Source: DASQPR01 sp963727415 (GTDB taxonomy: Bacteria > Actinomycetota > Actinomycetes > Mycobacteriales > Micromonosporaceae). Taken from it: a stretch of 64,000 bases of DNA. A model generated the notes under the pieces. It saw only the letters and a list, made by a program, of their open reading frames with translations. It made no database searches and was not told the DNA's origin. The translations under genes were made by a program, and so were the position numbers. Shown one piece after another: positions 47,293 to 56,175 of this stretch (positions are counted from its first letter, which is position 1; every line of letters begins with the position of its first letter). The stretch lies in the NCBI GenBank assembly GCA_963727415.1, contig CAVSGF010000002.1:1984001-2048000 (forward strand). The letters run 5' to 3'.

Positions 47293-47684
47293 CGGATCAT
47301 GTTCCCGGCCGGATCGCGGAACGCGCAGTCCCGTACGCCGTAGGGCATGTCCATCGGCTCCTGCAACACCTCGGCACCGGTCGCCTGCACGCGCGCGAAG
47401 GTGGCGTCCACGTCGTCGGTGGTCAGGATGACGCCCCTCAGCAGCCCCTTGGCGAGGAAGTCGGCTAGCTTTTCGCGGTCTGCGGGCGCGGCGTTCGGGT
47501 CGGCACCCGGCGGCTCGAGCACGATGTTCACGTCGGGTTGGTCCGGCGAACCGACGGTGGTCCAGCGCATGTTCTCGTACTTGACGTCGTTGCGCACTTC
47601 CAGCCCGAGCGCGTCGCGGTAGAACTCAAGTGCCTTGTCGTGATCGTCAACCGGAATGAAGCACGTTGCCAGTCTCAGGGTCAT
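47271..47684 (-). CDS. VOC (glyoxalase/bleomycin resistance) family protein
   Basis: 137 residues with two beta-alpha-beta-beta-beta units: RLATCFIPVDDHDKALEFYR, DALGLEVRNDVKYENMRWTT, then VILTTDDVDATFARVQATGA, EVLQEPMDMPYGVRDCAFRD and PAGNMIRINQRAK. The family spans lyases, dioxygenases and drug-binding proteins; no substrate can be assigned. The AraC-type gene lies 35 bases upstream on the same strand, a common pairing in Actinobacteria that suggests one transcription unit. Confidence 0.88.
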   Translation of the reverse strand: MTLRLATCFIPVDDHDKALEFYRDALGLEVRNDVKYENMRWTTVGSPDQPDVNIVLEPPGADPNAAPADREKLADFLAKGLLRGVILTTDDVDATFARVQATGAEVLQEPMDMPYGVRDCAFRDPAGNMIRINQRAK

Positions 47685-47719
47685 GAAGCCACGCTACGGG
47701 CAACCCGCGGCGCGCGCTG

Positions 47720-48112
47720 CTACCGGCGCACGGGCCGCAGATAATTCTTCGCCACGCAGGGAGGGACATCGGCCAGTTCGTTGTGATCGCGGGCCCGGTA
47801 AGCGCTCGGCGACTCCCCCACCAGCTCGGTGAACCGGGTACTGAACGTTCCCAGTGAGGTACCCCCGACGGCGAAGCACACGTCGGTGACGGACATGTCG
47901 CCACGGCGCAGCAAGGTCATCGCCCGCTCGATCCGGCGGGTCATCAGATAGCTGTACGGGGTCTCGCCGAACGCCGCCCGGAAGCTGCGGGCGAAGTGCC
48001 CCGTGGACATCAGCGCGGCGCGAGCCAGCGCGGGCACGTCCAGCGGCTGGGCGTAGTCCCGGTCCATCGTGTCGCGGGCTCGCCGCAGCCGGATCAGGTC
48101 GGCACGATCCAC
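47720..48112 (-). CDS. AraC family transcriptional regulator (short, DNA-binding domain only)
   Basis: About 130 residues from GTG 48112 (VDRADLIRLRRARDTMDRDY). The two helix-turn-helix motifs are DVPALARAALMSTGHFARSF and MSVTDVCFAVGGTSLGTFST, ending in RFTELVGESPSAYR. No ligand-binding domain is present. The frame stays open upstream to 48487; an ATG at 48199 falls inside a dispersed repeat. No good ribosome site marks any start, so the N-terminus is uncertain. Confidence 0.8.
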   Translation of the reverse strand: MDRADLIRLRRARDTMDRDYAQPLDVPALARAALMSTGHFARSFRAAFGETPYSYLMTRRIERAMTLLRRGDMSVTDVCFAVGGTSLGTFSTRFTELVGESPSAYRARDHNELADVPPCVAKNYLRPVRR

Positions 48113-48194
48113 GCCATCAAGGATGCCATGTCCCAGTGTTGGCCGGCCTGCCCACCGCACCGGCCGGCCCGCGAGCCCGCTCGCCCGCCCTCTC

Positions 48195-48282
48195 TCCATG
48201 ATCAAGTGCACGATCTTGAACCGTGGACGCGCCATGGCGACGTTAGTTGCACGAGATCTTGCACCCACTGGCGCACTTGATC
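48195..48282 (+). repeat. TGATCAAGTGC-family dispersed repeat, copy A
   Basis: Begins with TCCATGATCAAGTGCACGAT and continues through GGACGCGCCATGGCGACGTT to a closing GCGCACTTGATC (to 48282). Its ends (TGATCAAGTGC and GCACTTGATC) form inverted arms. The first 25 bases are repeated exactly, inverted, at 48592-48616. Confidence 0.75.
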
Positions 48283-48283
48283 T

Positions 48284-48338
48284 GCGCTTGACTCGATCTG
48301 CCCGCAGCTCGATCGCGCTTGACTCGATCTGCCCGCAG
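48284..48338 (+). repeat. 24-base direct repeat, period 31
   Basis: GCGCTTGACTCGATCTGCCC plus GCAG occurs at 48284-48307 and again exactly at 48315-48338. Non-coding. It directly follows repeat copy A. Confidence 0.8.
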
Positions 48339-48539
48339 GGCTGGAGCCGGCTCAGATGCGACCAAGTACGACGTCGCGGTTTCAAGGCGAGACCTAGCGA
48401 TCCCTGATCACCATGCCCGTTGCCTGGTCGCAAGCGTTGACCACCGGCCTGGCCGGAGCCGCTCCCCTGCACCCGACACGGAGACATGCCCGTTGCCCGG
48501 CCACCCCGGTGGAACTACCGATCACGGCCGACGGGTGCA

Positions 48540-48616
48540 TGATCGCGTGCACCAGTCGGTGCAGCTGACGTCGCTATGGCGTGCCTGGCGCTCAAGATCG
48601 TGCACTTGATCATGGA
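48540..48616 (-). repeat. TGATCAAGTGC-family dispersed repeat, inverted copy B
   Basis: Read on the minus strand it begins with the same 25 bases as copy A (48592-48616) and continues GCGCCAGGCACGCCATAGCG, ACGTCAGCTGCACC. Copies A and B face each other and bound a spacer of about 420 bases that contains no gene. A further TTGATCATGCAG-like piece lies at 48648. Confidence 0.75.
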
Positions 48617-48649
48617 AAAGTGCGCGCGATCATGAGGTTGTGGGCTTGA

Positions 48650-49510
48650 TCATGCAGTGGCTGACCGGTACTTCCGGACCGCCAAGCTACGGAAGACCAC
48701 CAGGATCAGCAGCGACCAGAGGATTGACGCCCACACCGGATGCTGCATCGGCCACGCGGTCGACGTGGACTGCCCCGGGTTGCCGAACAGCACCCGGCAC
48801 GCCTGCACCGTGGCGCTGAACGGATTCCACTCGGCGATCGGCTGCAGCCAGGCAACCATCCGGCTGGAGTCGACGAACGCGATCGAAATGAACGTCACCG
48901 GGAACAGCCAGATCAGGCCGCCCGGAGGTGGCCGCCTCCGGTGTCCGCACGGACAGGCCGATGAGCGCGCCGATCCAGGAGAACGCGTACCCGAGCAGGA
49001 GCAGCAGGCCGAACGCGGCCAGCGCCTCGGGAACGCTATTGTGGGTCCGCCAGCCGACCAGCAGCGCGACGATCGCGAGGACCAGCAGGGTCAGCGCCGG
49101 TCTGCACCAGGTCGGCGATGGTGCGCCCGGTCAGCACGGCACCGCGGGCCATCGGCAGCGACCGGAAGCGGTCGATCACTCCCTTGTGCATGTCGTCGGC
49201 GATGCCGGCGCCGGCGCCCGCGGTCGCGAACGTGACCGTCTGGGCGAAGATGCCGGCCATCAGGAACTCGCGGTAGATGCTTGGATCGCTGGATCCGCCG
49301 ACCGTCATGGAGCCGCCGAACACGTAACTGAACAGCACCACGAACATGATCGGCTGGATCAGCCCGAAGATGACGATCTCCGGGATCCGGGTCATCCGTC
49401 TCAGGTTGCGCTTGGCCACCACCCAGGAGTCGTGGACGGCCTGGACGCATGCCACCGCGCGGCCGCGGCGCCCTGGCCCGAGGGCGCTCGCTTGCTGTAG
49501 TCGCGGTCAC
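48650..49510 (-). pseudogene. ABC-2 type transporter permease (DrrB-like), frameshifted
   Basis: The parts align in order: a possible GTG start at 49510 (VTATTASERPRARAP), then in a second frame ACVQAVHDSWVVAKRNLRRM, PEIVIFGLIQPIMFVVLFSY, VFGGSMTVGG and GVIDRFRSLPMARGAVLTGR. Then after about 49100 comes ALTLLVLAIVALLVGWRTHN and GYAFSWIGALIGLSVRTPEA, and after about 48925 GLIWLFPVTFISIAFVDSSR to the stop at 48650. Three frame changes; the family features and six helices are preserved. It pairs with the ATPase gene upstream. As with gcvP, base-level errors are more likely than decay. Confidence 0.78.
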
Positions 49511-50478
49511 GTCTCCGCCTCCGAATCCGTCGTTGCCCTCGGCGTGGTGGCCGGTCAGGGACAGGAACACGTCGTCGAGCGTGGGCCGGCGCAAGGCGAT
49601 ATCGTCGATCTCGACGCCGCGATCATCGAGCTCGCGGATCACCTCGGCGAGCAGCTTGGCCCCTCCGGTAACCGGCGCGGTGAGACGACGGGTGTGCTCG
49701 TCGATGCCGACATCGCCCTGGCCGAAGCCCGGCCCAGCACCAGCCGGGCCGGGTCGATCTGCTCGCGCTGGTGCACGACGATCTCGATCCGCTCCCCACC
49801 GGTACGTGCCTTGAGTTCGTCGGAGGTACCGCGCTCGATCACCCGGCCGTGGTCGACGACGCAGATGTCGTGCGCGAGGTGGTCGGCTTCTTCCAGGTAC
49901 TGAGTGGTAAGCAGCAAGGTGGTGCCGGCCGCGACCAGATCCTGGATCAGGTCCCACAGCATCTGCCGGTTGCGTGGATCGAGGCCGGTGGTCGGCTCGT
50001 CCATGAACATCACCGGCGGCGACACCACCAGCGCGGCGGCCAGGTCCAGCCGCCGCCGCATGCCACCGGAGTACGTCTTCGCGATCCGGTCCGCGGCGTC
50101 GGCCAGGCCGAACCGGTCCAGCAGTTCATCCGCCCGGCCCCGCGCGTCGGCCGCCCGCAACTGGTAGAGCTCGCCGACCATCTGAAGATTCTCGCGACCG
50201 GTCAGGTATTCATCGACGGCCGCGAACTGGCCGGACAAGCCGATCGAGCGGCGCACATCGGTCGGTCGTTTCAGGACGTCGATCCCGGCGACGAAAGCTC
50301 GGCCACGGTCGGGGCGCAGCAGTGTGGTCAGCACTCGCACGGCGGTGGTCTTGCCGGCCCCGTTCGGGCCGAGCAGACCGAGCACGGTGCCTTCGGGCAC
50401 ATCGAGGTCGACGCCATCGAGCGCGCGCACGTCATCGAAGTGCTTGACCAGCCCTTCTGCGTATATTGCTCCCGGCAT
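49511..50478 (-). pseudogene. ABC transporter ATP-binding protein (DrrA-like), one frameshift
   Basis: From ATG 50478 (MPGAIYAEGLVKHFDDVRAL). It has LLGPNGAGKTTAVRVLTTLL (Walker A), LSGQFAAVDEYLTGRENL, YSGGMRRRLDLAAALVVSPP and MFMDEPTTGLDPRNRQMLWD. After IVVHQREQIDPARLVLG near 49735 the frame changes, and the DrrA-type C-terminal domain (GQGDVGIDEHTRRLTAPVTG, GVEIDDIALRRPTLDDVFLS) continues in another frame. The end is unclear because the frame runs without a stop into the permease start at 49510, so this pair may also be fused. It resembles the 16.1 kb exporter in organisation. Confidence 0.8.
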
Positions 50479-50559
50479 ATCGCGAGCATAGAGGCGTCCA
50501 CCGACAAACCCGGTGAACATGAGCCAACGGCCGGCGCGGACGGCGGCTAGCATCGCCGG

Positions 50560-51315
50560 GTGATCTTCACCGAACCGCATCAGGACCGGTCGCGCGCTCA
50601 ATCGTTCGGATCCGAGGCCGAACGGTACGACCGGTTCCGTCCCTCCCTTCCCGACGCGGCCGTTGACGACCTTCTCGCTCTCGCACCGTTCGCGGTGCTC
50701 GATGTCGGATGCGGCACCGGCAAGGTGGCCGCGGCGTTGCGGGCCCCCGGCGTGACAGTCCTCGGGGTGGAGGCCGACGAGCGGATGGCCGCCATCGCCC
50801 GCTCTCACGGGGTACCGGTCGAAGTGGCCAGGTTCGAGACGTGGCCCGATGACGGCCGCCAATTCGACCTCGTCACGTGTGCCGATGCGTGGCACTGGAT
50901 CGACCCGGCTCGCGGCATCGCCAAGGCCGCCGACGTGCTCTGGCCGGGCGGCACACTGGCGCTGTTCTGGACCTACCAGCTCTTCGATGACGAGGTCGCC
51001 GAGGCGCTGGCCGCTATGTACCGCAAGTACGCGCCGGACTGCACCACCCATAGCTACGAACCGCATCAGGCGCGGGGGGATCCGTTCCCGCCGGTCGCCG
51101 AGTTCGGGCCGATCCGCACCCGGACGTATCGCTGGGATGAGCAGGTCACGCCGCGAGAGTGGGCCGGCCTGCTCGGCACGTACAGCGATCACCTCGCACT
51201 GCGGCCGGAACTCCGGATCCGGGTACTGCAGAAGGCGATCGAGGTCCTGGACGAATTCGGCGACGCGGTCACCGCGCATCGCGGGACCTACGCGGTGTAC
51301 GCGACCCGGCGCTAG
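50560..51315 (+). CDS. class I SAM-dependent methyltransferase
   Basis: 251 residues from GTG 50560. It has the UbiE/Methyltransf_11 pattern: FGSEAERYDRFRPSLPD, AVLDVGCGTGKVAAAL (motif I), GVEADERMAAIARSHGVPVE, FDLVTCADAWHWIDP and VLWPGGTLALFWTY. The FGSEAERYDRFRPS start with HWIDP marks a family common in Actinobacteria with unassigned substrate. Divergent from the ABC exporter. Confidence 0.88.
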   Translation: MIFTEPHQDRSRAQSFGSEAERYDRFRPSLPDAAVDDLLALAPFAVLDVGCGTGKVAAALRAPGVTVLGVEADERMAAIARSHGVPVEVARFETWPDDGRQFDLVTCADAWHWIDPARGIAKAADVLWPGGTLALFWTYQLFDDEVAEALAAMYRKYAPDCTTHSYEPHQARGDPFPPVAEFGPIRTRTYRWDEQVTPREWAGLLGTYSDHLALRPELRIRVLQKAIEVLDEFGDAVTAHRGTYAVYATRR

Positions 51316-51326
51316 CCACCGTCCCA

Positions 51327-51400
51327 TGATCAAGTGCGAGATCTTTGAGCGCTAGACGCGCTATGGCGACGTCAGATGCACGGCTTGAGGCACTTGATCA
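51327..51400. repeat. TGATCAAGTGC-family dispersed repeat, copy C
   Basis: Perfect 11-base terminal inverted repeats TGATCAAGTGC (51327-51337) and GCACTTGATCA (51390-51400) enclose AGCGC-TAGAC-GCGCT, a second nested palindrome, and CTATGGCGACGTCAGATGCA. It closely resembles copy B. It sits between convergent genes. Confidence 0.75.
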
Positions 51401-51547
51401 CCGGGACTCCGGTTCCTCCGATTCGGCGAGTTGCCGCCACGGGTGCGCTCGGAGAACATGGTGGCCGAGGTTGACACCCGTCGGCGTCACCCGGACGGCC
51501 TGAACAATCACCAGAGCCGGATCTGGCTGACCGGCACGTGACTCCGG
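51398..51547 (-). pseudogene. possible C-terminal gene fragment ending in the repeat
   Basis: A minus-strand frame reads PALVIVQAVRVTPTGVNLGH and HVLRAHPWRQLAESEEPESR, then stops at TGA inside repeat copy C. It has no start and no family I recognise, but composition is protein-like. It may be the tail of a gene lost when the repeat arrived, or chance. Confidence 0.25.
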
Positions 51548-53923
51548 CTACTGGCGGGTCATCGCGATCTTCAGTCGCTGGTCCGGGCGGATCAGATGAT
51601 CGTAGGTGTCGGCCCCGACGGACAGCTGTACCCAGCGGACAGTTCCGGTGAACGCGCTCGTGACGCCGGTGTAGTCGGCGCTGACCGGCGACGAGTTGTC
51701 GATGCCCAGGTCCGCCGTCTCATCGGCGGAGAACATCATCGGAATGGTAGCCCCGACCCGGCCGCTGCCGTCCGGTATGCCGTCGATCAGTAAGGCCACC
51801 GTGCCGCCCTTGCCGAGCCCTCCGCCGTCGTAGCTGAACTCCATCCGGATCTGATGGGTTCCTGACGGCACCGCCGAGGCGCCCTCGACGTAGAAACGCT
51901 CGACACCGAACAGGTTGTAGCAGTATTTGACCTTGCCGTTGTGCAGGTACACGCTCCATCCGCCGAACTCGCCGCCCTGCGCGATGACCACGCCGCTGGC
52001 GCCACCGGCGGGCACGACGATCTCGGCGGTCACCGAATGTGACTTGTTCTTGAGGTTCAGGACCGTGTTCTCGGTGAGCCGGCCCATCCCGCCGTACAGC
52101 ATCTGGTTGTCGCCGTGCACCAGCACCGGCCGACCGGCCAGGTCGGAATTGAACCGCTCCACCCGACGGTCGTCCAGCGGCAGGACGTTGTACTTGCTCG
52201 CCTCGAGCAGGAACAGCCGCTGCAACTCCCGCAGCTTGTCCGGGCGTTCCGCGGCGAGGTCATGCGCCTGGGTCCAGTCGGTGCTGCCGTCGTACAGCTC
52301 CCAGGTGTCATCGTCGAGCGCGATCGGTGACACGTCCGGGTCCCACGGTGTCGCGTGCTTGGTGACAGCGCTCCAGCCCTTGTGGTAGATGCCGCGGTTG
52401 CAGAACATCTCGAAGTACTGCGTCTCGTGCCGGTCGGCGGCGTCCGGTTGGTCGAACGAGTACACCATGCTGACGCCCTCCATCGGGCGCTGCTGAACGC
52501 CGTGAACGGACAACGGCTCGGGCAGCCCGGCCGCCTCAAGGATCGTCGGCGCAACATCGATCACGTGGTGGAACTGGTGGCGCATCTGACCGGCGGTCCG
52601 GATGGCGGCCGGCCAGTGCACGATGGTGCCGTTGCGTGTGCCACCCCAGTGCGAGGCGATCTGCTTGGTCCACTGGTACGGCGCGCACATGGCGTGGGCC
52701 CATCCGACGGCATAGTGGTTGTATGCCCGCGGCGTGCCGAACTCGTCGATCCGCGAGGCCATGAACCTGGTGGTCTGCACCGCGGCCGCGCCGTTGAGGT
52801 TCAGCAGCTCGTTGAACGAGCCGCTGATGTCGCCTTCCGCGCTCGCACCGTTGTCGCCGACGATGTAGTAGATCAGCGTGTCGTCCAGCACGCCCATATC
52901 GGCGAGCGCGTCCACCAGCCGGCCGACGTGATAGTCGGTGTGCTCCAGGAACCCGGCGTAGATCTCCATCTGCCGGGCGAGCACCGGCTTGAGATCGTCG
53001 GGCATCTCGTCCCAAGCTGGGATCTCCGCGTGCCGGGCGGTCAGTTCCGCGTCCGCCGGCACCACACCGAGGCTCCGCTGGCGGGCGAGGGTCTCCTCGC
53101 GTACCCGGTCCCAACCCTGGTCGAACCGGCCGCGGTATCGGGCCGGCCATTCGGCCGGAACGTGGTGTGGCGCATGTGTGGCGCCCGGAGCGAAGTACAT
53201 GAAGAACGGCTTGTCGGCCATCAGCGCCTGCTGCTGGCGAACCCAGGCAATCGCCTTGTCGGTCATGTCCTCGGTGAAGTGGTATCCCTCCTCCGGGGTA
53301 CGGTCCGGCTCGATCGGCGTGGTGCCCTCGTAAAGCGCCGGGTAGTACTGATTGGTCTCCCCGCCCAGGAATCCGTAGAAGTACTCGAACCCGCCGCCGG
53401 GAGCCGGCCAGCGGTCGAACGGTCCCATCGGGCTGGTCTCCCAGACCGGCACCTCGTGGCACTTGCCGAACTGCGCGGTCGAATACCCGTTGAGTCGCAG
53501 CGTCTCGGGCAGCGGCGCGCATGTGTTCGGGCGGATGGAACTGTATCCGGGCGCGGACGTGGCGAGTTCGGTGATGCCGCCCATGCTGACGGTGTGATGG
53601 TTGCGTCCACTCAGCAGCGCGGCACGGGTCGGCGAGCACAGCGCCGTGGTGTGGAAGCGGGTATAGCGCAGTCCGGCACCGGCCAGCCGTTCGGCGGTCG
53701 GTGTCTGGCACGGACCGCCGAACGCCGACGCGGCCCCGAAGCCAACGTCATCGAGCATGATCACCAGTACGTTCGGGGCGCCCGCCGGGGGCCGCAGGGG
53801 GCGGATCGGCGGGTAGGTCACCTCCGGGTCCTTGGCGTCATACGCCGCCGGTACGGGTGCGGGGATGTCCGGGACTGGCAGGATCGTCCGCGGGACATCG
53901 GGCCGGTTAGCGCTCATGGGCAT
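51548..53923 (-). CDS. arylsulfatase, type I (formylglycine-dependent)
   Basis: 791 residues from ATG 53923 with GGAGG 7 bases upstream. NVLVIMLDDVGFGAASAFGG gives the metal-binding aspartates. CSPTRAALLSGRNHH is the sulfatase signature whose Cys becomes formylglycine. FFMYFAPGATHAPHHVPAEW and DNGASAEGD follow. The last 250 residues form a beta-rich domain (GVVIAQGGEFGGWSVYLHNG, VKYCYNLFG, GTVALLIDGIPDG) of LamG type. No signal peptide is apparent, suggesting a cytoplasmic enzyme, as in the Pseudomonas AtsA group. A formylglycine-generating enzyme is not in the window. Confidence 0.94.
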   Translation of the reverse strand: MPMSANRPDVPRTILPVPDIPAPVPAAYDAKDPEVTYPPIRPLRPPAGAPNVLVIMLDDVGFGAASAFGGPCQTPTAERLAGAGLRYTRFHTTALCSPTRAALLSGRNHHTVSMGGITELATSAPGYSSIRPNTCAPLPETLRLNGYSTAQFGKCHEVPVWETSPMGPFDRWPAPGGGFEYFYGFLGGETNQYYPALYEGTTPIEPDRTPEEGYHFTEDMTDKAIAWVRQQQALMADKPFFMYFAPGATHAPHHVPAEWPARYRGRFDQGWDRVREETLARQRSLGVVPADAELTARHAEIPAWDEMPDDLKPVLARQMEIYAGFLEHTDYHVGRLVDALADMGVLDDTLIYYIVGDNGASAEGDISGSFNELLNLNGAAAVQTTRFMASRIDEFGTPRAYNHYAVGWAHAMCAPYQWTKQIASHWGGTRNGTIVHWPAAIRTAGQMRHQFHHVIDVAPTILEAAGLPEPLSVHGVQQRPMEGVSMVYSFDQPDAADRHETQYFEMFCNRGIYHKGWSAVTKHATPWDPDVSPIALDDDTWELYDGSTDWTQAHDLAAERPDKLRELQRLFLLEASKYNVLPLDDRRVERFNSDLAGRPVLVHGDNQMLYGGMGRLTENTVLNLKNKSHSVTAEIVVPAGGASGVVIAQGGEFGGWSVYLHNGKVKYCYNLFGVERFYVEGASAVPSGTHQIRMEFSYDGGGLGKGGTVALLIDGIPDGSGRVGATIPMMFSADETADLGIDNSSPVSADYTGVTSAFTGTVRWVQLSVGADTYDHLIRPDQRLKIAMTRQ

Positions 53924-54248
53924 GATGGCTTCCTCCCGGTGTCACGCCATGCACTGACGACCTGCTCAATTCACGGTAGCCGCACTAATCATCCGGGAAT
54001 GTACCAATGGCGAAGATTTCTCGCCCATCTGCCGGCCGTGGCAAAACAGCGGCGGAATTGTTCATCAAGACGGATTTTGCGCTGATATCGTCGTAAATCG
54101 GAAATAATCGCGCAACGTTTAGAACCGTAGCCGCGGTTGAGGACCTGGCGACGACGCGGCCGGGTGGCGGCTGACGTCGCCGCTTGGGCGTACCCTCAGG
54201 GGCCCGCTTTGGAGCGGCTGGCATCGGCGGCGGCCACCGGCCGGCGAC
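53924..54248. other. non-coding stretch, AT-richer core
   Basis: About 325 bases without a convincing gene. The part at 53985-54125 is markedly AT-richer than the rest (AAATCGGAAATAATCGCGCA, GGAATTGTTCATCAAGACGG) and probably holds the arylsulfatase promoter. Confidence 0.5.
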
Positions 54249-54908
54249 TCAGCCGCTGCCGGAGTTGGCCTTGCACCAGTCGCCCACCATGTCCTCGATC
54301 CAGTCACCTGTCGTCGCGAGGAGGGCGATCTCGACCCGGCGACCGTCCTGTGTCAGCCGCAGTTTCGGGTCCGCGACCTGCTTGGCGGAGGGACATCTGA
54401 AGGTCGCCGCGACGACGAGATACGCGCTCGCGCCCGCCGGCAACGTGTAACTGGAGGGGACGCCGGCTCTCGCGATGTCGTCAAGAGTGGACAATGGATG
54501 CTCGCTGACCCCTATCACGTCAATGGTCACCGTGCTCGGATGGTCCACGGAGTAGCCGGACAAACGGATCGGCGCATCGCCGGTGTTGCGCATGGGAACA
54601 CGCACGACGAGGCTGCGTGTCTTCGCGGTCAACTCTCCGGCCCAGGCACCACTGGTTGCGAGCTGACCGGAGAGTGCGACGGCCGGCTTCGAAGCCGGTG
54701 CGGCCGGATCGGCGACGACCACACGCGCGGCCGCCGTGGTCGGGCTGGTTGGTGACGGACTCCCGGCCGAAACCGGCTTCGGCGAATCGCCCTGCCGTTG
54801 CCAGATCACGAGGCCGCCGATCGCCGCCAGGAGCACGGCCGCCCACACGACGGTCCGTAATGATGGCCGCCGCCGCTCGCTACCACCGAACTGGATCTCG
54901 TCCACCAA
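54249..54908 (-). CDS. single-pass membrane-anchored protein of unknown function
   Basis: 219 residues: a short basic N-terminus, a membrane helix (SLRTVVWAAVLLAAIGGLVI), a Ser/Pro/Thr linker, then a beta-rich domain with LVVRVPMRNTGDAPIRLSGY and LPAGASAYLVVAATFRCPSA. A cysteine in FRCPSA and one in the closing WCKANSG suggest a disulfide outside the cell. I recognise no named family. Confidence 0.65.
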   Translation of the reverse strand: MVDEIQFGGSERRRPSLRTVVWAAVLLAAIGGLVIWQRQGDSPKPVSAGSPSPTSPTTAAARVVVADPAAPASKPAVALSGQLATSGAWAGELTAKTRSLVVRVPMRNTGDAPIRLSGYSVDHPSTVTIDVIGVSEHPLSTLDDIARAGVPSSYTLPAGASAYLVVAATFRCPSAKQVADPKLRLTQDGRRVEIALLATTGDWIEDMVGDWCKANSGSG

Positions 54909-55012
54909 CTGCCCCCTAGCGTCGTCGACGCGCTAGATCGTACGGCACATCGGCGTCGCCGTCTGACCGTCAGCCAGCGAGCTTGGTCGATGCCGTGGGT
55001 GACGCACGACGC

Positions 55013-55405
55013 TCACTCTGCCCCGGTGCCGGTGTACGGCAGGGCCGACGGCCCGATCACCGATGCCCCGACGGCGGCGACCCGGCGGCGCAGTTCCCGG
55101 TCCGCGGTCGCCACCACGACGCGCCGGCCGCTGTCCGCCCACACCGAGGCCACGCGGACTATCTCGTCGTCGCCGCTGCCGGCCGCCGCGACAACGTGGA
55201 CACCGCCGGCCGCCACTACCTGCCGGGCCCGCCCCTCGACGACGAGCACCACGTCGTACTCCGTGGTAAGAGGCGCCAGAGAGTCGCGCAGCCGGACGGC
55301 GGCGGCGTGCCGGTCCCGCCACCAGCCGTCCGGCCTCGACCCGACCACGTTGGCCGCGTCCACGACCAGGACCGGCCGCTCGTCGCCCGCGCCGTCCAAG
55401 CTCAC
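55013..55405 (-). CDS. NYN/PIN-like (YacP-type) domain protein, often annotated NTP pyrophosphohydrolase
   Basis: 130 residues from GTG 55405. It starts RPVLVVDAANVVGSRPDGWW, RDRHAAAVRLRD, and continues YDVVLVVEG, GSGDDEIVRVASVWADSGR and VVVATADRELRRRVAAVGAS. Conserved aspartates (VDAANVV, SGDDE, TADREL) fit the NYN/PIN nuclease fold. The common label of pyrophosphohydrolase is not supported by NUDIX or MazG motifs. The frame runs open upstream to 55861, but that part is the shadow of the divergent gene. Confidence 0.75.
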   Translation of the reverse strand: MSLDGAGDERPVLVVDAANVVGSRPDGWWRDRHAAAVRLRDSLAPLTTEYDVVLVVEGRARQVVAAGGVHVVAAAGSGDDEIVRVASVWADSGRRVVVATADRELRRRVAAVGASVIGPSALPYTGTGAE

Positions 55406-55531
55406 CGAACAATCAACCGGTCGAGTGTCCCCGGTCCGTCGACGGTGACGGCCATGACGAATGCCTGGATCGAGCGCGGCAACTCGGCGGCAGCAGTCAT
55501 CACACCATCCTGCCCTGGAAGGATGGGAGAC

Positions 55532-56092
55532 GTGCATGGTTTCGCCCGCCGCGAGTTCCAGCTGATGCTGCTGCGCCGGATGGCCGACTTCCAACCGGGC
55601 CTGGTCGAGGCCGCATACACCGAACTGGGAGCCGCGAAGAGCGACTATCTGCGGGCTCACAACCGGTGGCAGTCCATGCTGCGGTCTCGCCGGGCGCCGT
55701 CCGGGTTCAAGCTTTATCGGGCCGTCCTGGGCCCGCCGGATGAACAGCAGCCGGTGCGATTGGGAGAGGTGACGCTGTCCGCTTGCCGGTGGGCGCTGCC
55801 CGGCCTGTGGCCGGACCTGCGGTGGGAGGCGCTGATCGGGGTGGCCGAGGTGGTCACCCACGCTTGGCTGGTACGCGCACCCGATGCCCCCGTTCCGCCT
55901 CTCGGCACCCCGTCCGGACTCGCGCCATGGTCGTGCGTGGTGGGCGATGCCCTGATCCGCTACCCCAACGTCGAGCAGCTTGATCCCATGGTGCCGTCAC
56001 GGTGGATGTTGCGCAGTGGCCTCCACGTGATGACCTTCGTGCACGGGTTACTGCAGGAAGTAAGCGCAGAATCTTCTGATTTATCCGGGTAA
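55532..56092 (+). CDS. conserved protein of unknown function
   Basis: 186 residues from GTG 55532, with GGATGGGAGA directly upstream; ATG 55454 is an alternative. The sequence FARREFQLMLLRRMADFQPG, AAYTELGAAKSDYLRAHNRW, FKLYRAVLGPPDEQQPVRLG and RWEALIGVAEVVTHAWLVRA is mixed alpha-beta and without catalytic motif known to me. It is divergent from the NYN-like gene and 83 bases ahead of the Ser/Thr kinase gene. Confidence 0.6.
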   Translation: MHGFARREFQLMLLRRMADFQPGLVEAAYTELGAAKSDYLRAHNRWQSMLRSRRAPSGFKLYRAVLGPPDEQQPVRLGEVTLSACRWALPGLWPDLRWEALIGVAEVVTHAWLVRAPDAPVPPLGTPSGLAPWSCVVGDALIRYPNVEQLDPMVPSRWMLRSGLHVMTFVHGLLQEVSAESSDLSG

Positions 56093-56175
56093 CTAAGCTT
56101 TCGATATGCCGGATTCTCCCATTTGAGCCACGTTCCATTTCGACTACTCAGCCGACCCCAGGCAGACTGTGGTGC

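Noticed and set aside
48195..48616. CRISPR array in the repeat-rich spacer
   Set aside because: Repeats are inverted or only doubled, with irregular spacing and no cas genes.
52355..54085. 576-residue plus-strand open frame
   Set aside because: It is antisense to the arylsulfatase gene, His/Arg/Val-rich, with no motif; a shadow caused by high GC3.
53985..54224. 79-residue minus-strand frame upstream of the arylsulfatase gene
   Set aside because: Composition and AT-rich location fit a promoter region; no family recognised.
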